A DNA stretch of 43,912 bases from positions 1 through 43,912 of the forward strand of contig DBWI01000002.1 of assembly GCA_002308915.1 (NCBI GenBank), read 5' to 3'. The DNA is from Christensenella sp. UBA1242. Its GTDB lineage: Bacteria > Bacillota > Clostridia > Christensenellales > UBA1242. The position numbers and the translations under genes are program-made. The notes under the pieces are model-generated. The model saw only the letters and a program-made list of their open reading frames with translations, ran no database searches and was not told the DNA's origin. Each line of letters begins with the position of its first letter. Positions within the stretch are counted from its first letter, which is position 1. Of the stretch, positions 16,543-25,725 are shown piece by piece.

Positions 16543-17709
16543 TTGGATAATAGTATAAAAAAACATGAAAAAACAACACAAAAATTCATAAATTTAATAG
16601 AAAATGATGCTAATTTGAAGAAATTATTACAAAAAGATATTGAATTAGCAAAACATAATAATCCAGACAAGTTAACAAATCCAGCACAATCATTGGAAGA
16701 ACTTTATGATTTTTTAGATTGGTCAACAAAGTGTATGCCTTGGGAATGTTTAAAAGATTTACCATACAATTCACTATATTCAAAAATAGATCAAGCAACA
16801 GGTTATATGTGGTACATTTTTGATCAACCTCTAGAAGAACTTGAAGACAAAGGATATTACTATCCATCTTTACAATATCATGAACCAATTGCAAGTTGGA
16901 TAAAAGAATACTCAAAAACTTGGGGTGATTTTTTAAGCAAAAAAGAAAGTTGGAATAATGACTATTACAATCTAGTTTTAAAAGACGATAAATTTGGTTT
17001 GAGCAAAGGTTGGTATGGGAACAAAAATATTTGGACTTCTTTTAATGATTTTTTTGCACGAAAATTGATTGATGCTTCACAAAGACCAATAAGTAGTGCC
17101 GACATGGTTTCTCCAGCAGACTCATACCCAAAAGGGTTTTATAAAATTGATGCAAGTAGCAGAGTTATAGGGGACAATGTTTTTGTAAAAACTGCAAACA
17201 TAAAAGGTGTTGATGATTTAATTGGCAAAGATTGTCCATATTGCAAGCATTTTGCAAATGGAACCTTAACACATTGTTTTTTGGATATAAACGACTATCA
17301 CAGATATCATTTTCCTGTTGATGGAACAATTGTTTATATGCAAAAGATATCTGCTGCCAATGCTGGTGGTGGAATAACAAAATGGAACCAAAAAGAAAAA
17401 AGATATGAGTACTTTAACGAGCTCGGCTTTCAAATGATAGAAACAAGGGATTGCATTATTTTGCAAACTGCCCAATTTGACTATGTTGCAATACTTCCTA
17501 TTGGTATGTCGCAAGTATGTTCTTGCAATTTGGAACAAGACTTGTTTGTTGGCAAAAAAGTCAAAAAAGGTGACCCACTAGGTTATTTTATGTTTGGTGG
17601 GAGCGACATTGTTGTTATATTTGATTCAAGTGTTGAATGTGTTCCATTAATACAAAAAGAACACTTATTAATGGGCGAACCATATGCCAACTTATTACCC
17701 AAGCATTAA
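16543..17709 (+). CDS. Phosphatidylserine decarboxylase-like protein
   Basis: This is a 388-residue pyruvoyl-enzyme family member. The C-terminal half carries the family blocks: FNDFFARKL with RPI, VSPADS, LDINDYHRYHFPVDGTI and, near the end, LGYFMFGGSDIVVIF. In this family a Ser in the G-S motif becomes the pyruvoyl group on self-cleavage, and FGGS is the form seen in eukaryote-like members, so the residue is present (GGSD). The N-terminal ~150 residues are helical and longer than in compact bacterial Psd. I choose TTG 16543 because AAAAGGAAG (16528-16536) precedes it; ATG 16501 has no ribosome site. The product would be phosphatidylethanolamine, or decarboxylation of another amino-acid-like substrate. 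No psd partner pssA is nearby. Confidence 0.75.
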   Translation: MDNSIKKHEKTTQKFINLIENDANLKKLLQKDIELAKHNNPDKLTNPAQSLEELYDFLDWSTKCMPWECLKDLPYNSLYSKIDQATGYMWYIFDQPLEELEDKGYYYPSLQYHEPIASWIKEYSKTWGDFLSKKESWNNDYYNLVLKDDKFGLSKGWYGNKNIWTSFNDFFARKLIDASQRPISSADMVSPADSYPKGFYKIDASSRVIGDNVFVKTANIKGVDDLIGKDCPYCKHFANGTLTHCFLDINDYHRYHFPVDGTIVYMQKISAANAGGGITKWNQKEKRYEYFNELGFQMIETRDCIILQTAQFDYVAILPIGMSQVCSCNLEQDLFVGKKVKKGDPLGYFMFGGSDIVVIFDSSVECVPLIQKEHLLMGEPYANLLPKH

Positions 17710-17733
17710 TGATTGTTTTCGACAGGTTGCATA

Positions 17734-17762
17734 TTGACATTTTTAATATTTTATATTAAAAT
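17734..17762 (+). promoter_or_regulatory. Sigma-A promoter
   Basis: TTGACA (17734-17739), a 17-nt spacer and TAAAAT (17757-17762) precede the 17786 gene, whose AGGTAGGTGG ribosome site lies at 17772-17781. Confidence 0.75.
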
Positions 17763-17785
17763 AAATATGAAAGGTAGGTGGAATT

Positions 17786-19045
17786 ATGACAGAACAAGAT
17801 GTACAAGAAAAAGTTCTTGAATTAAAGTTAGATAAATACACTGAACTCGAAAAAGTTCTACAAGATCCAGAACTTGCAAAAGATGATGATGTTTTGTCTA
17901 ATTATTCAGAAATTCAACAACTTGAAGCCAAAGAAAAAGCAATAAACGAATTACTTGGCAGCACAGATCCAAAAGTTAAGGCAATTTTGGAAAATGCTGG
18001 CATAGAAATAGAACAATTTGCAACAGGCAAGCATGATAACAATTCCAAAAATAATGATGAAATATTCAATATAAATTTAAAGTTAAATGGTGTAGTTATT
18101 GCCACATGGAGTCAGGAGAATGGTGTTTGGATTCATGGTGGTCATGCTGGTATTGGTTTTGAGAGTATTGTAAGAAGAATAGAAAACATCAGAAATGAAA
18201 TGAATACTCTTGAACAAGCCACTGCAGTTGCAAGATATCAATATGCATTAAGAGAGCTCAGAGAACTTGATGGTAAAGATGGTTTAAGTATCCCAGAAAG
18301 ATTAAGAAGAAGAAATGTTAAGAGAAAGGTAGAAAAACTATCTGTTGACCCAGAGGTAAGTCGTTATCTTGATTTGCAAAAGAAGAATCCAAATTTAACA
18401 CAAGAAGCTGTTGATAATCTCAAAAAGACTTGTGAAGACTTAAAGATTGTTGGCAGAGAAAATATGTCTGCAGAAGAAATGAAAAAAGCAATTGAGAAAA
18501 AGCTAAAAGACAACAAAAAAGAATTGCTTTCAAAATCTGTTGGCAAAGGATACTTTGAAGTTCTTGAAACATACAGAAGTTATAAAGAAAGAGAAGATCT
18601 TAAAGGACTTTCAAAATCTGTTAAAGAGATGGTTCTTGAAAGTCTTCCAGCACGTGGGTATGAATCTTTAAGAAAAGACTTTGACAGATATGACAATGCT
18701 TATTCAATGGCAGCAGAACTAGCAAAGAATGATAATAAGAATTTCTCAATGCTTGATGCAAGAGCAAGATTAAATTACTTTAGATTTGCTCTTGAAATGC
18801 AAAGAATACTTGATCTTGGTTTGCCAAGAGATCACATTGACCCAATAAGCAGAGAGATATATGAAGCTCGTATGAGAATATTCCGTCACAAAGGAAGACA
18901 TCCACGTCCATTTGCAAAGGTGGGTATGGATATGAAACGTGATATGATGAAGATGTACGTAGTAGCACAAACATTCACAGCTTCTATTTCAAAAACAAAT
19001 GTACATATTCAATCTCGCACAATGGTAATGTCATTAACAAAATAG
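17786..19045 (+). CDS. Unrecognised charged, mostly helical protein (419 aa)
   Basis: I do not recognise this protein. It has no signal peptide or transmembrane segment, so it is probably cytoplasmic. Residues 1-60 form a charged helix pair (YTELEKVLQDPEL ... SEIQQLEAKEKAI) that faintly recalls the N-terminal helices of peptide-chain release factors, but no GGQ domain follows. A small beta segment at about 95-115 (LNGVVIATW, GVWIHGGHAGIG) is followed by long Lys/Glu/Arg-rich helices and a basic C-terminus (FRHKGRHPRPFAKVGMDMKR). It has its own promoter and a strong terminator 15 nt after the stop, so it is a single-gene unit. Codon use resembles its neighbours. Confidence 0.8.
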   Translation: MTEQDVQEKVLELKLDKYTELEKVLQDPELAKDDDVLSNYSEIQQLEAKEKAINELLGSTDPKVKAILENAGIEIEQFATGKHDNNSKNNDEIFNINLKLNGVVIATWSQENGVWIHGGHAGIGFESIVRRIENIRNEMNTLEQATAVARYQYALRELRELDGKDGLSIPERLRRRNVKRKVEKLSVDPEVSRYLDLQKKNPNLTQEAVDNLKKTCEDLKIVGRENMSAEEMKKAIEKKLKDNKKELLSKSVGKGYFEVLETYRSYKEREDLKGLSKSVKEMVLESLPARGYESLRKDFDRYDNAYSMAAELAKNDNKNFSMLDARARLNYFRFALEMQRILDLGLPRDHIDPISREIYEARMRIFRHKGRHPRPFAKVGMDMKRDMMKMYVVAQTFTASISKTNVHIQSRTMVMSLTK

Positions 19046-19058
19046 ATATAAGCGCAAA

Positions 19059-19085
19059 GGCCATAACATAGTTATGGTCTTTTTG
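19059..19085 (+). terminator. Intrinsic terminator
   Basis: GGCCATAAC (19059-19067) pairs with GTTATGGTC (19071-19079) around ATA, followed by TTTTTT. Confidence 0.85.
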
Positions 19086-19096
19086 TTTAGTTAATA

Positions 19097-19124
19097 TTGA
19101 CAAAATACAAATTTGTGTTATACT
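19097..19124 (+). promoter_or_regulatory. Sigma-A promoter giving a probably leaderless transcript
   Basis: TTGACA (19097-19102), a 16-nt spacer and TATACT (19119-19124). The normal start point, 7 nt after the -10 box, is the A of ATG 19131. Confidence 0.6.
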
Positions 19125-19130
19125 TTTGGT

Positions 19131-19709
19131 ATGGATAATTCAGAGAAAAAAAGACAAGCAATAATAAAAAAGTTTAATGGAATATACAAAAGAGGGTATG
19201 TACCTTCAAGGAATAGACAAGAGTACACATACAAAACGGCTTCAATGGTTAACTGTTTTGGTCATGCTTGCTTTAATTTGGATAATAGTGAATTGGAAGA
19301 ACTGGGTGATCTAAAAGACGCATTATATGATTTCTTACGTAAATTTTCATTAAAATACGGTAACTATATGGATGAAGCATCCAAAAGGATTAGAGAAGTT
19401 GGATTAAAGATTGAAAAAAGTTCAATTAAAGAAGAGATAAACAGCAAGAACCAATGGAAGATTGCATATTATTATCTTTATGATGACTTTTGGGGGAGCT
19501 GTGATGCACACTTTATGATTCAAGAAAAAGATGGTACATGGTCAAGTAAGCTTGGCAGTAAACAAGAAGTTGAAATATTTGAAAAGCTTCCAAAGGTATT
19601 TCATGATGAGTACGAGTTAGTTGGAATATACAAGATAACTAATCCATATGTAACACTCGACAAAGATGATAGTACTAATAATAAAAATGACGGCGGAATA
19701 GAACTATAA
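19131..19709 (+). CDS. Papain-like fold protein with NCxxHA and DxHF motifs
   Basis: This 192-residue soluble protein resembles bacterial cysteine-peptidase-like proteins that carry an NC-x-x-x-A motif and a later D-x-HF-x-x-Q-x-x-DG-x-W block. Here these are NCFGHACFNL (about residues 38-47) and DAHFMIQEKDGTWSSKLG (about 120-137), offering Cys and His as a catalytic pair. No signal peptide is present, and the C-terminal ~20 residues are Asp/Asn-rich. Homology is inferred from the two motifs only. ATG 19131 has no Shine-Dalgarno site, and the -10 box lies 6 nt upstream, so the mRNA is probably leaderless; the in-frame TTG at 19113 is inside the promoter. A terminator follows 13 nt after the stop. 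Confidence 0.65.
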   Translation: MDNSEKKRQAIIKKFNGIYKRGYVPSRNRQEYTYKTASMVNCFGHACFNLDNSELEELGDLKDALYDFLRKFSLKYGNYMDEASKRIREVGLKIEKSSIKEEINSKNQWKIAYYYLYDDFWGSCDAHFMIQEKDGTWSSKLGSKQEVEIFEKLPKVFHDEYELVGIYKITNPYVTLDKDDSTNNKNDGGIEL

Positions 19710-19722
19710 TAAAATAGTATTT

Positions 19723-19753
19723 GAACATTACAATTTGTAATGTTCTTTTTTTT
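19723..19753 (+). terminator. Intrinsic terminator
   Basis: GAACATTAC (19723-19731) pairs with GTAATGTTC (19737-19745) around AATTT, then a run of T. Confidence 0.9.
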
Positions 19754-19796
19754 AACAATAAGTTATAGTTTGGCATAGTTTAATTTGGGGTAAAGT

Positions 19797-21056
19797 ATGG
19801 ATAGTTTTTATATTAATGGTGGCAACAAACTTTTTGGAGAGCTTGAAATTGGAACGTCAAAAAATGCTGTTTTGCCAATCTTGGCAGGTTGCATTCTTTG
19901 CGACAAAAAAGTTATTTTACATAAATTTCCAAAATATCAAGATACATTAAATATGCTCAAAATATTGCAAAGCATTGGTGCAAGTTGTGAACTAATAGAT
20001 GATGTTGCAATAATTGATTGTCAAAGCATCAATAAGTGCAGAATAGAGACCGAATTGGCATCAAAACTTAGGTCATCAATATTTACTTTGGGAGCAATGC
20101 TTTCTAGGTTCAAAAAAGCTCAAATAGCTTATCCTGGTGGTTGTGCAATTGGAGCAAGACCAATTGATTTACATATCAAAGGTTTACAAGGCTTAGGGGT
20201 TAAAATAGTTGACAAGCATGGTTTTTTGTATTGTGATGGCAGCAATATGAAGAGTGGAGTTATTAACTTGGATTTTCCATCTGTTGGGGCAACCGAAAAT
20301 TTGATTATGACATCGGTTTTTTTGAAAGGGAAAACAAAAATAATAAATTGTGCTCGTGAACCAGAAATTGTTGACCTTGTTAATTTTTTAAATTGTCTTG
20401 GTGCAAAGATTTCTGGTGCCGGAACAAGTGTGATAGAAATAGATGGTGTAAAAAACCTAAATGGTGGGGAATATACACCAATTTCTGATAGAATTATTGC
20501 AGGTACATATATAATTGCAACATGCATGTGTGGAGGAAAAATAACACTAAAAAATGTTTGTGTAGACAACATTTCATCTCTTTTGTCTAAACTTAAAAAT
20601 AATTGTTGCAAAATGTCAATTAAAGGTGCTAAAATATCATTGTCAGTGGATAGATTGCCAAAGGCAATATCAAAAATAGAAACTCAGGTTTTTCCAGGAT
20701 TTCCAACAGATTTGCAACCACAAATTGTATCTATGCTTAGTGTGGCACGAGGAACTTCTGTGGTAGTTGAAAATTTATTTGAGTCAAGATTCAAATATGT
20801 TAGTGAACTCAAAAAACTTGGGGCAGACATTATTGTTAATGGTAACACGGCAGTAATAAAAGGTATTCCAAATTTATATGGTGCACAGGTACAATCTTTT
20901 GACCTTCGTGGTGGTGCTGCAATGGTACTTGCTGGGATTGTTGCAAAAGGGTACACTATTGTTCGTGATGTAAATCATATTGACAGGGGTTATTTTTGTA
21001 TAGAAGATGACCTAAAAAAACTTGGAGTAGATATTGAAAGAATTAAAGAAGTTTAA
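19797..21056 (+). CDS. murA: UDP-N-acetylglucosamine 1-carboxyvinyltransferase
   Basis: This 419-residue cytoplasmic enzyme catalyses the first committed step of peptidoglycan synthesis, adding enolpyruvate from PEP to UDP-GlcNAc. Substrate-binding TSKNAVLPILAG (Lys-Asn pair near residues 22-23) and the active-site loop PGGCAIGARPIDLH are present; C116 in that loop is the fosfomycin-target cysteine, so sensitivity is expected. The length is that of the family. A GGGG-containing site (19787-19790) precedes ATG 19797. It overlaps ftsQ by 23 nt, placing precursor synthesis in the same transcript as a division gene. A second MurA paralogue is common in Firmicutes but none is in this window. Confidence 0.95.
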   Translation: MDSFYINGGNKLFGELEIGTSKNAVLPILAGCILCDKKVILHKFPKYQDTLNMLKILQSIGASCELIDDVAIIDCQSINKCRIETELASKLRSSIFTLGAMLSRFKKAQIAYPGGCAIGARPIDLHIKGLQGLGVKIVDKHGFLYCDGSNMKSGVINLDFPSVGATENLIMTSVFLKGKTKIINCAREPEIVDLVNFLNCLGAKISGAGTSVIEIDGVKNLNGGEYTPISDRIIAGTYIIATCMCGGKITLKNVCVDNISSLLSKLKNNCCKMSIKGAKISLSVDRLPKAISKIETQVFPGFPTDLQPQIVSMLSVARGTSVVVENLFESRFKYVSELKKLGADIIVNGNTAVIKGIPNLYGAQVQSFDLRGGAAMVLAGIVAKGYTIVRDVNHIDRGYFCIEDDLKKLGVDIERIKEV

Positions 21057-21924
21057 GGGTTGGATTATTGCACTTGGTGTTATACTAGGTGTTGTTTTGC
21101 TTGTCGTAATTTTGAACTTTACTTTATTTTCAATATCAACAATAGAAATTGATTTTAAAAATCAAACTCAAATATTTACAGAAGAATCAAAATCGAATAT
21201 AATTGCAAATTCTGGTATCAATAAGGGAACTTCAGTTTTTGGACTAAGCAAAAAGAGCGCCAAGGCAAAACTAGAAAGAGATAATCCTTATCTAAAAGTA
21301 GTTAATATTGAAACTGTATTTCCAAACAAAATAATTATTCATTGTGCAGAAAGAGAAGAAACTTATGCAGTAAAAGCATCAGATAAAAAATATTTCATTT
21401 GTGATGCTGATTTCAAAGTTTTAAATATTCAACCTTCATATAGGAATGACCAATATAATGCAATTTTATTCAATGGACTAGAAAGTATAATTCAAAACAC
21501 AAATCGTGTTAATGCTGGCGAGTTTTTGGAGTTTAGTTCAGAAGAAAAAATACTAAAAAGCATTGGCTCAAGCTTGCTTCAAGCAAACAAAAATGTTTCT
21601 GAGCAAAGAGCATTAATTCAAGAGATAAATTTCACATCAGCAATATATCTATACACTGCAACAAATCTTCCATATTTGGAAATCAAAGATTATAATAATT
21701 TTATTACTAATATATATGTATTAGATGACTTGTTGGCACAAAAGTTTAACTATATGTTTTTATCACTTTCACAAGTGATTTACAATCCAAGAGTGTTCTT
21801 TGAAAAGGAACTTTCTGAAGGTAAAAATTATGATGAAATACCACAAGATTACTATCTTGGATACACATTACAAATAAGACAAAATTTATCTAGACAAATT
21901 TTATTAACTTTAGAAAAAAATTAA
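21034..21924 (+). CDS. ftsQ: Cell division protein FtsQ/DivIB
   Basis: This is a 296-residue division protein with a short cytoplasmic start (KELKKFKGW), one transmembrane helix (about 9-32) and an extracytoplasmic POTRA domain (FSISTIEIDF through about residue 110), followed by the beta domain; it would act in the divisome with FtsL/FtsB-type partners. The start is TTG 21034 inside murA, with GGAG (21024-21027) 6 nt upstream, consistent with translational coupling. A strong terminator sits directly at the stop codon, separating it from ftsA. Naming FtsQ versus DivIB is a matter of lineage. Confidence 0.88.
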   Translation: MKELKKFKGWIIALGVILGVVLLVVILNFTLFSISTIEIDFKNQTQIFTEESKSNIIANSGINKGTSVFGLSKKSAKAKLERDNPYLKVVNIETVFPNKIIIHCAEREETYAVKASDKKYFICDADFKVLNIQPSYRNDQYNAILFNGLESIIQNTNRVNAGEFLEFSSEEKILKSIGSSLLQANKNVSEQRALIQEINFTSAIYLYTATNLPYLEIKDYNNFITNIYVLDDLLAQKFNYMFLSLSQVIYNPRVFFEKELSEGKNYDEIPQDYYLGYTLQIRQNLSRQILLTLEKN

Positions 21925-21964
21925 TCTGTCAAAATGCAAATTACAGTTGACAGATTTTTTTTTT
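21923..21964 (+). terminator. Intrinsic terminator after ftsQ
   Basis: AATCTGTCAA (21923-21932) pairs with TTGACAGATT (21947-21956), followed by a nine-T run. The stem begins inside the ftsQ stop codon. Confidence 0.9.
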
Positions 21965-22067
21965 GCGTTTATAATTATAAAAAAATGGTTATAAATATTC
22001 ATTTTGTGCATAAAGTGAATTTTTTAGAAACAAACATCCATTAGTATTCAAAAGAAAGGAGAAAATC

Positions 22068-23231
22068 GTGTCAAAAGCGAAGGTAACAGTAATAGATATT
22101 GGTTCAAAAAGTATCAGTGCATTGATATGTGAAAAAGGCATTAATGATACCTTTGTTACACATGGGTTTAGCGAGTGTGAATATGCTGGATACTATGAGG
22201 GTGAATTTTTAGAAGAAGACAAGTTAAAAGATACTTTTTCAAAAGTTATTTTGGATGCTCAAAGTTCTGCTTCAGTTGTTATAGATAAAGTTTATGTTGG
22301 TGTTCCTGCAGATTTCTCAATTTGCAAAACTACAACATTAACACAAACTTTTGGTCAAAAGATTAAAGTTGTTGATGATAATCTTTCATTAATTTACAGA
22401 AAAGCAAATGAAAGTGTTAGTTCAGATAATTATGTTTTGATTAGTTGTTCACCAATGAATTTTGTGCTTGATGATGGAAGAAATATGTTGAAAGTTGTTG
22501 GACAAAAAACCTCAAAACTTACCGCAAATCTAAGTTTGGTGTATGCAGAAAAAGGTTTTATTGAAAAAATAAACAACATACTCAAAGATTTGGGAATAAA
22601 GAGTGTTGAATATCTTTCTGCTCCACTTTGTCAATGTTTATACCTATTGCCACCAGAAAGAAGAGCAGAGAGTGCAATTGTAATTGATTGTGGATACATA
22701 GAAACATCTGTAAGCGTTGTTAAAGGTGATGGACTTTGCCTATTAAGATCATTTGCAGTTGGTGGTGGACATGTTTCTGCAGATTTGATGGAATGTTTAC
22801 ATATTTCATTTGAAGAGGCAGAAAATTTAAGAAGACAATTAATTCTTTCTGTTGTTGCAACAGACAAAGATGACTATGATGTTGCAAGAGATGGAAGAGT
22901 TATTCCAATTAGTATGAAGCAAGCAAATGAAATTGCTAGCGACAGAATTGATATGATTGGGAAATTAGTTAAAAAGTGTTTGAGTGTAGAAGAGCAACAA
23001 AGACATTTACCATTTTATTTAACTGGTGGTGGAATTAGTTACATAAAAGGTGCAAGAGATATACTTTCTGATGCACTTGGAGAGAATGTATCAATTATTT
23101 ATCCAAAAGATGTAAATTTGGCAAAGCCACAATATTCATCTTTACTTGGACTAGCCAACAAGGCATTAACACAAGAAAAAGGCAACAAAAACTTTTTTAC
23201 AAGTTTAATAGATAAAATTTTAAGAAGATAA
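22068..23231 (+). CDS. ftsA: Cell division protein FtsA
   Basis: This 387-residue actin-like ATPase tethers FtsZ to the membrane. The phosphate-binding loop VIDIGSKSISALI lies near the N-terminus, the second nucleotide-binding block is IVIDCGYIETSVSVV, and LTGGGISYIKGA is the adenosine motif. The C-terminal NFFTSLIDKILRR is the expected amphipathic membrane-targeting helix. The start is GTG 22068 behind AAAGGAGA (22056-22063). It is followed 11 nt later by ftsZ with its own AGGAGA site, the classical pair. No clear consensus promoter stands out in the 110 bp after the ftsQ terminator. Confidence 0.93.
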   Translation: MSKAKVTVIDIGSKSISALICEKGINDTFVTHGFSECEYAGYYEGEFLEEDKLKDTFSKVILDAQSSASVVIDKVYVGVPADFSICKTTTLTQTFGQKIKVVDDNLSLIYRKANESVSSDNYVLISCSPMNFVLDDGRNMLKVVGQKTSKLTANLSLVYAEKGFIEKINNILKDLGIKSVEYLSAPLCQCLYLLPPERRAESAIVIDCGYIETSVSVVKGDGLCLLRSFAVGGGHVSADLMECLHISFEEAENLRRQLILSVVATDKDDYDVARDGRVIPISMKQANEIASDRIDMIGKLVKKCLSVEEQQRHLPFYLTGGGISYIKGARDILSDALGENVSIIYPKDVNLAKPQYSSLLGLANKALTQEKGNKNFFTSLIDKILRR

Positions 23232-23242
23232 GGAGAAAAATT

Positions 23243-24472
23243 ATGTATAATAATATTAATGTTGGACCAGTTGCAAATATCAAAGTAATAGGTGTTGGTG
23301 GTGGTGGAAACAACGCCGTTAACAGAATGATTGATGCAAACATCACAAGTGCACAATTTATCGCAATTAACACAGATAAACAAGCATTATTACTTTCAAA
23401 AGCTGACCACAGACTTCAAATAGGAGAAAAATTAACACGTGGTCTTGGTGCTGGTGCTGATCCAGATGTAGGACAAAAAGCAGCAGAAGAAAGCAAAGCA
23501 AGCATCAGTGAAATTCTCAAAGATTGCGACCTTGTATTTATTACAGCAGGTATGGGTGGTGGAACAGGAACAGGTGCTGCTCCAGTTGTTGCCCAAATTG
23601 CAAAAGAAATGGGAATTTTGACAATTGCAGTTGTTACAAAGCCATTTGGATTTGAAGGTAGAAAGAGATTAGAAAATGCAGAAAAAGGTCTTGAAAATCT
23701 TCGTAAGTATGTTGATACATTAGTTATTATACCAAATGATAAACTTCTTCAAATTGTTCCACAAAAGACACCAATTATTGAAGCTTTCCTTTATGCTGAT
23801 GATGTACTTCGTCAAGGTATTCAAGGAATAAGTGATTTGATTGTAACACCAAGTTTGATTAACCTTGACTTTGCCGATGTTCGTTCAGTAATGAAGAACA
23901 CAGGCCTTGCTCATATGGGTATTGGTCATGCAAAAGGTGAAAATAAGACAATTGAAGCAGTAAGACAAGCAGTTTCATCACCACTTCTTGAAACAACAAT
24001 TGAAGGGGCAACAGGTGTTATCCTTAATGTTAAAGGTGGTCTTGATTTGCCATTGGATGAAGTATATGAAGCGGCAAATCTTGTTAAAGAAGTTGTTGAC
24101 CCATCATGTAATATCATATTTGGTTCAGGAATTGATGAAGGAATGAGTGATGAAGTTGAAATAACAATCATTGCAACAGGTTTCCAAAACAAAATCACTG
24201 GAAAAGAAAATGACATGGCAAAGGTAAGACAAAATGTTGAAGCAGCAAACAACTTTGGTACTCAACCACAACAAAACAATAGATATAGTGGTTTCCCAAC
24301 AACAAAGAGTTTGTTCCCAAAACAAGAGGAGCCACAAGAACAACATGTTGCTCAACCTGTTGAACCAAAAGCAGAAGTTATGAGAAATGAAGACGGAACA
24401 GAAAGTTCAAGAATGCATGTTGAAGATGCTTATGTTCCACCATTCTTAAGAAAATATAGAGATAACAAATAA
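23243..24472 (+). CDS. ftsZ: Cell division protein FtsZ
   Basis: This 409-residue tubulin-like GTPase forms the division ring. It shows the N-terminal GVGGGGNNAVNRMI loop, the tubulin signature GMGGGTGTGAAPVVA, the T7-type catalytic NLDFADVRSVM loop, a Gln/Pro-rich linker (about 325-390) and the C-terminal peptide DAYVPPFLRKYR, which binds FtsA and other partners. The order ftsA-ftsZ and the terminator directly after it mark the end of the division operon. Convergent spmA-spmB follow. Confidence 0.97.
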   Translation: MYNNINVGPVANIKVIGVGGGGNNAVNRMIDANITSAQFIAINTDKQALLLSKADHRLQIGEKLTRGLGAGADPDVGQKAAEESKASISEILKDCDLVFITAGMGGGTGTGAAPVVAQIAKEMGILTIAVVTKPFGFEGRKRLENAEKGLENLRKYVDTLVIIPNDKLLQIVPQKTPIIEAFLYADDVLRQGIQGISDLIVTPSLINLDFADVRSVMKNTGLAHMGIGHAKGENKTIEAVRQAVSSPLLETTIEGATGVILNVKGGLDLPLDEVYEAANLVKEVVDPSCNIIFGSGIDEGMSDEVEITIIATGFQNKITGKENDMAKVRQNVEAANNFGTQPQQNNRYSGFPTTKSLFPKQEEPQEQHVAQPVEPKAEVMRNEDGTESSRMHVEDAYVPPFLRKYRDNK

Positions 24473-24486
24473 TAATTCTGTAATAA

Positions 24487-24521
24487 AAAAAGAACACCAA
24501 ATATTTGGTGTTCTTTTTATT
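24487..24521. terminator. Bidirectional terminator between ftsZ and spmB
   Basis: A near-perfect palindrome (AAAAAGAACACCAAAT and its complement) with A and T runs on both sides lies between the convergent ftsZ and spmA-spmB units and can serve both. Confidence 0.85.
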
Positions 24522-24576
24522 TTTAATGATAAATATACAGTAAATATAGCTATTTTTGGCAAAAAACATGTAATTT

Positions 24577-25083
24577 TTATATAATTTTGCAAAACAAGCA
24601 ACAAAATATTGCACCAATAATATTTCCAATAAGTGAGATAATTATTGCTGGTGCAATGTTTTTTATTTTTCTTCCTGCAAAGTAAACACTAGCCACATAA
24701 AATATTGTTTCGCTGCTTCCAAAAATACAACAAGCACATCTTGAAATATAACTATCTGCACCATAATTAGAAATGATATCTTGCAAAATTGACATACTCC
24801 CACTGCCAGAAAAAGGACGCAAAAGTACTAATTCACATACTTCATTTGGTATTCCCAAAAAATTGAATATTGGCGAAAGAATTTTTATTAGTCCACCACA
24901 AATTCCACTAACTCTAAAAAGAGTAATACAAATCATTATTGCAACAATATATGGGAAGATATCATACACTAAAGAAATTGATTTTTTTGCTCCTTGGCAA
25001 AATGTGTTATACACATTAACTTTTTTAACTTTGGCAAACACAAGTAAAAATATAAGCAACAAAGGTATTATGTAAATACTCAT
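24577..25083 (-). CDS. spmB: Spore maturation protein B
   Basis: This is a 168-residue integral membrane protein of the nucleoside-transporter-gate family, made in the mother cell and linked to spore core dehydration in Bacillus. Hydrophobic segments run through most of the length; LRPFSGSGSMSILQDII and FGSSETIFYVASVYF are the family blocks. The start overlaps the spmA stop by 4 nt (ATGA), the usual spmA-spmB coupling. The length matches the family. The C-terminus is Cys-rich (FCCLFCKII), which is unusual but within a membrane helix. Confidence 0.93.
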   Translation of the reverse strand: MSIYIIPLLLIFLLVFAKVKKVNVYNTFCQGAKKSISLVYDIFPYIVAIMICITLFRVSGICGGLIKILSPIFNFLGIPNEVCELVLLRPFSGSGSMSILQDIISNYGADSYISRCACCIFGSSETIFYVASVYFAGRKIKNIAPAIIISLIGNIIGAIFCCLFCKII

Positions 25084-25646
25084 AATTTTCCTCGTTTTAT
25101 TTTGTTATATATAATCAATAGTAAAACGCTAACTATGGTTGCAACTAAACTTGCCAAAATGCTTGGAAAAATTATATCACTTGGTGAGATTGAGCCTGCA
25201 CTTGCTCTAAGTCCAATTACTGTTGTTGGTAATAGTTGAATACTTGTTGAATTAACAACAACAAGCATCAGCATTGCAAACTTTGTTTTTGGTATATCTT
25301 TTTCCATACTTTTTATTGCTTTAATTCCACTTGGAGTGGCTGCATTGCCAAGCCCTAAAATATTTGAAGAAAGATTATATGCAATATACTTAATATGCTC
25401 TTTATTGTCTGTTTTAAATATTTTTTTTATTATTGGTGAAAGTATTTTTGCAAGCTTTTCACCAAGGCCACTTTTGTCCAAAATTTCTAATATTGCAAGC
25501 CAAACAGCATATATGGCTACAAGGTTAATGCACAGTGCCACAACGTTTTTTGATTCATTTATCATTGTGTTAATTATTAGGTTTGGCTCAATTATCAACA
25601 AAACTAGCAAACTTGCTAACATTATGGTTGTCCAAATTATTTCCAT
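25080..25646 (-). CDS. spmA: Spore maturation protein A
   Basis: This 188-residue membrane protein is the partner of SpmB. It starts MEIIWTTIMLASLLV, aligning with the usual N-terminus, and carries the family block NLSSNILGLGNAATPSGIKAIKSM. Several transmembrane segments are visible. No Shine-Dalgarno site precedes the ATG; instead the bases upstream on the minus strand read CATACATATTAGT, containing a sigma-E-like -10 (CATACA) 7 nt from the start codon, so a short or leaderless sporulation transcript is possible. It is divergent from tatD with an 80-bp gap. Confidence 0.93.
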   Translation of the reverse strand: MEIIWTTIMLASLLVLLIIEPNLIINTMINESKNVVALCINLVAIYAVWLAILEILDKSGLGEKLAKILSPIIKKIFKTDNKEHIKYIAYNLSSNILGLGNAATPSGIKAIKSMEKDIPKTKFAMLMLVVVNSTSIQLLPTTVIGLRASAGSISPSDIIFPSILASLVATIVSVLLLIIYNKIKRGKL

Positions 25647-25725
25647 ACTAATATGTATGCTTTTAACTTTTATTTTATTTGATAAATTAAAATAAATATT
25701 ATATACTTACAAATAGGAGATTGAT

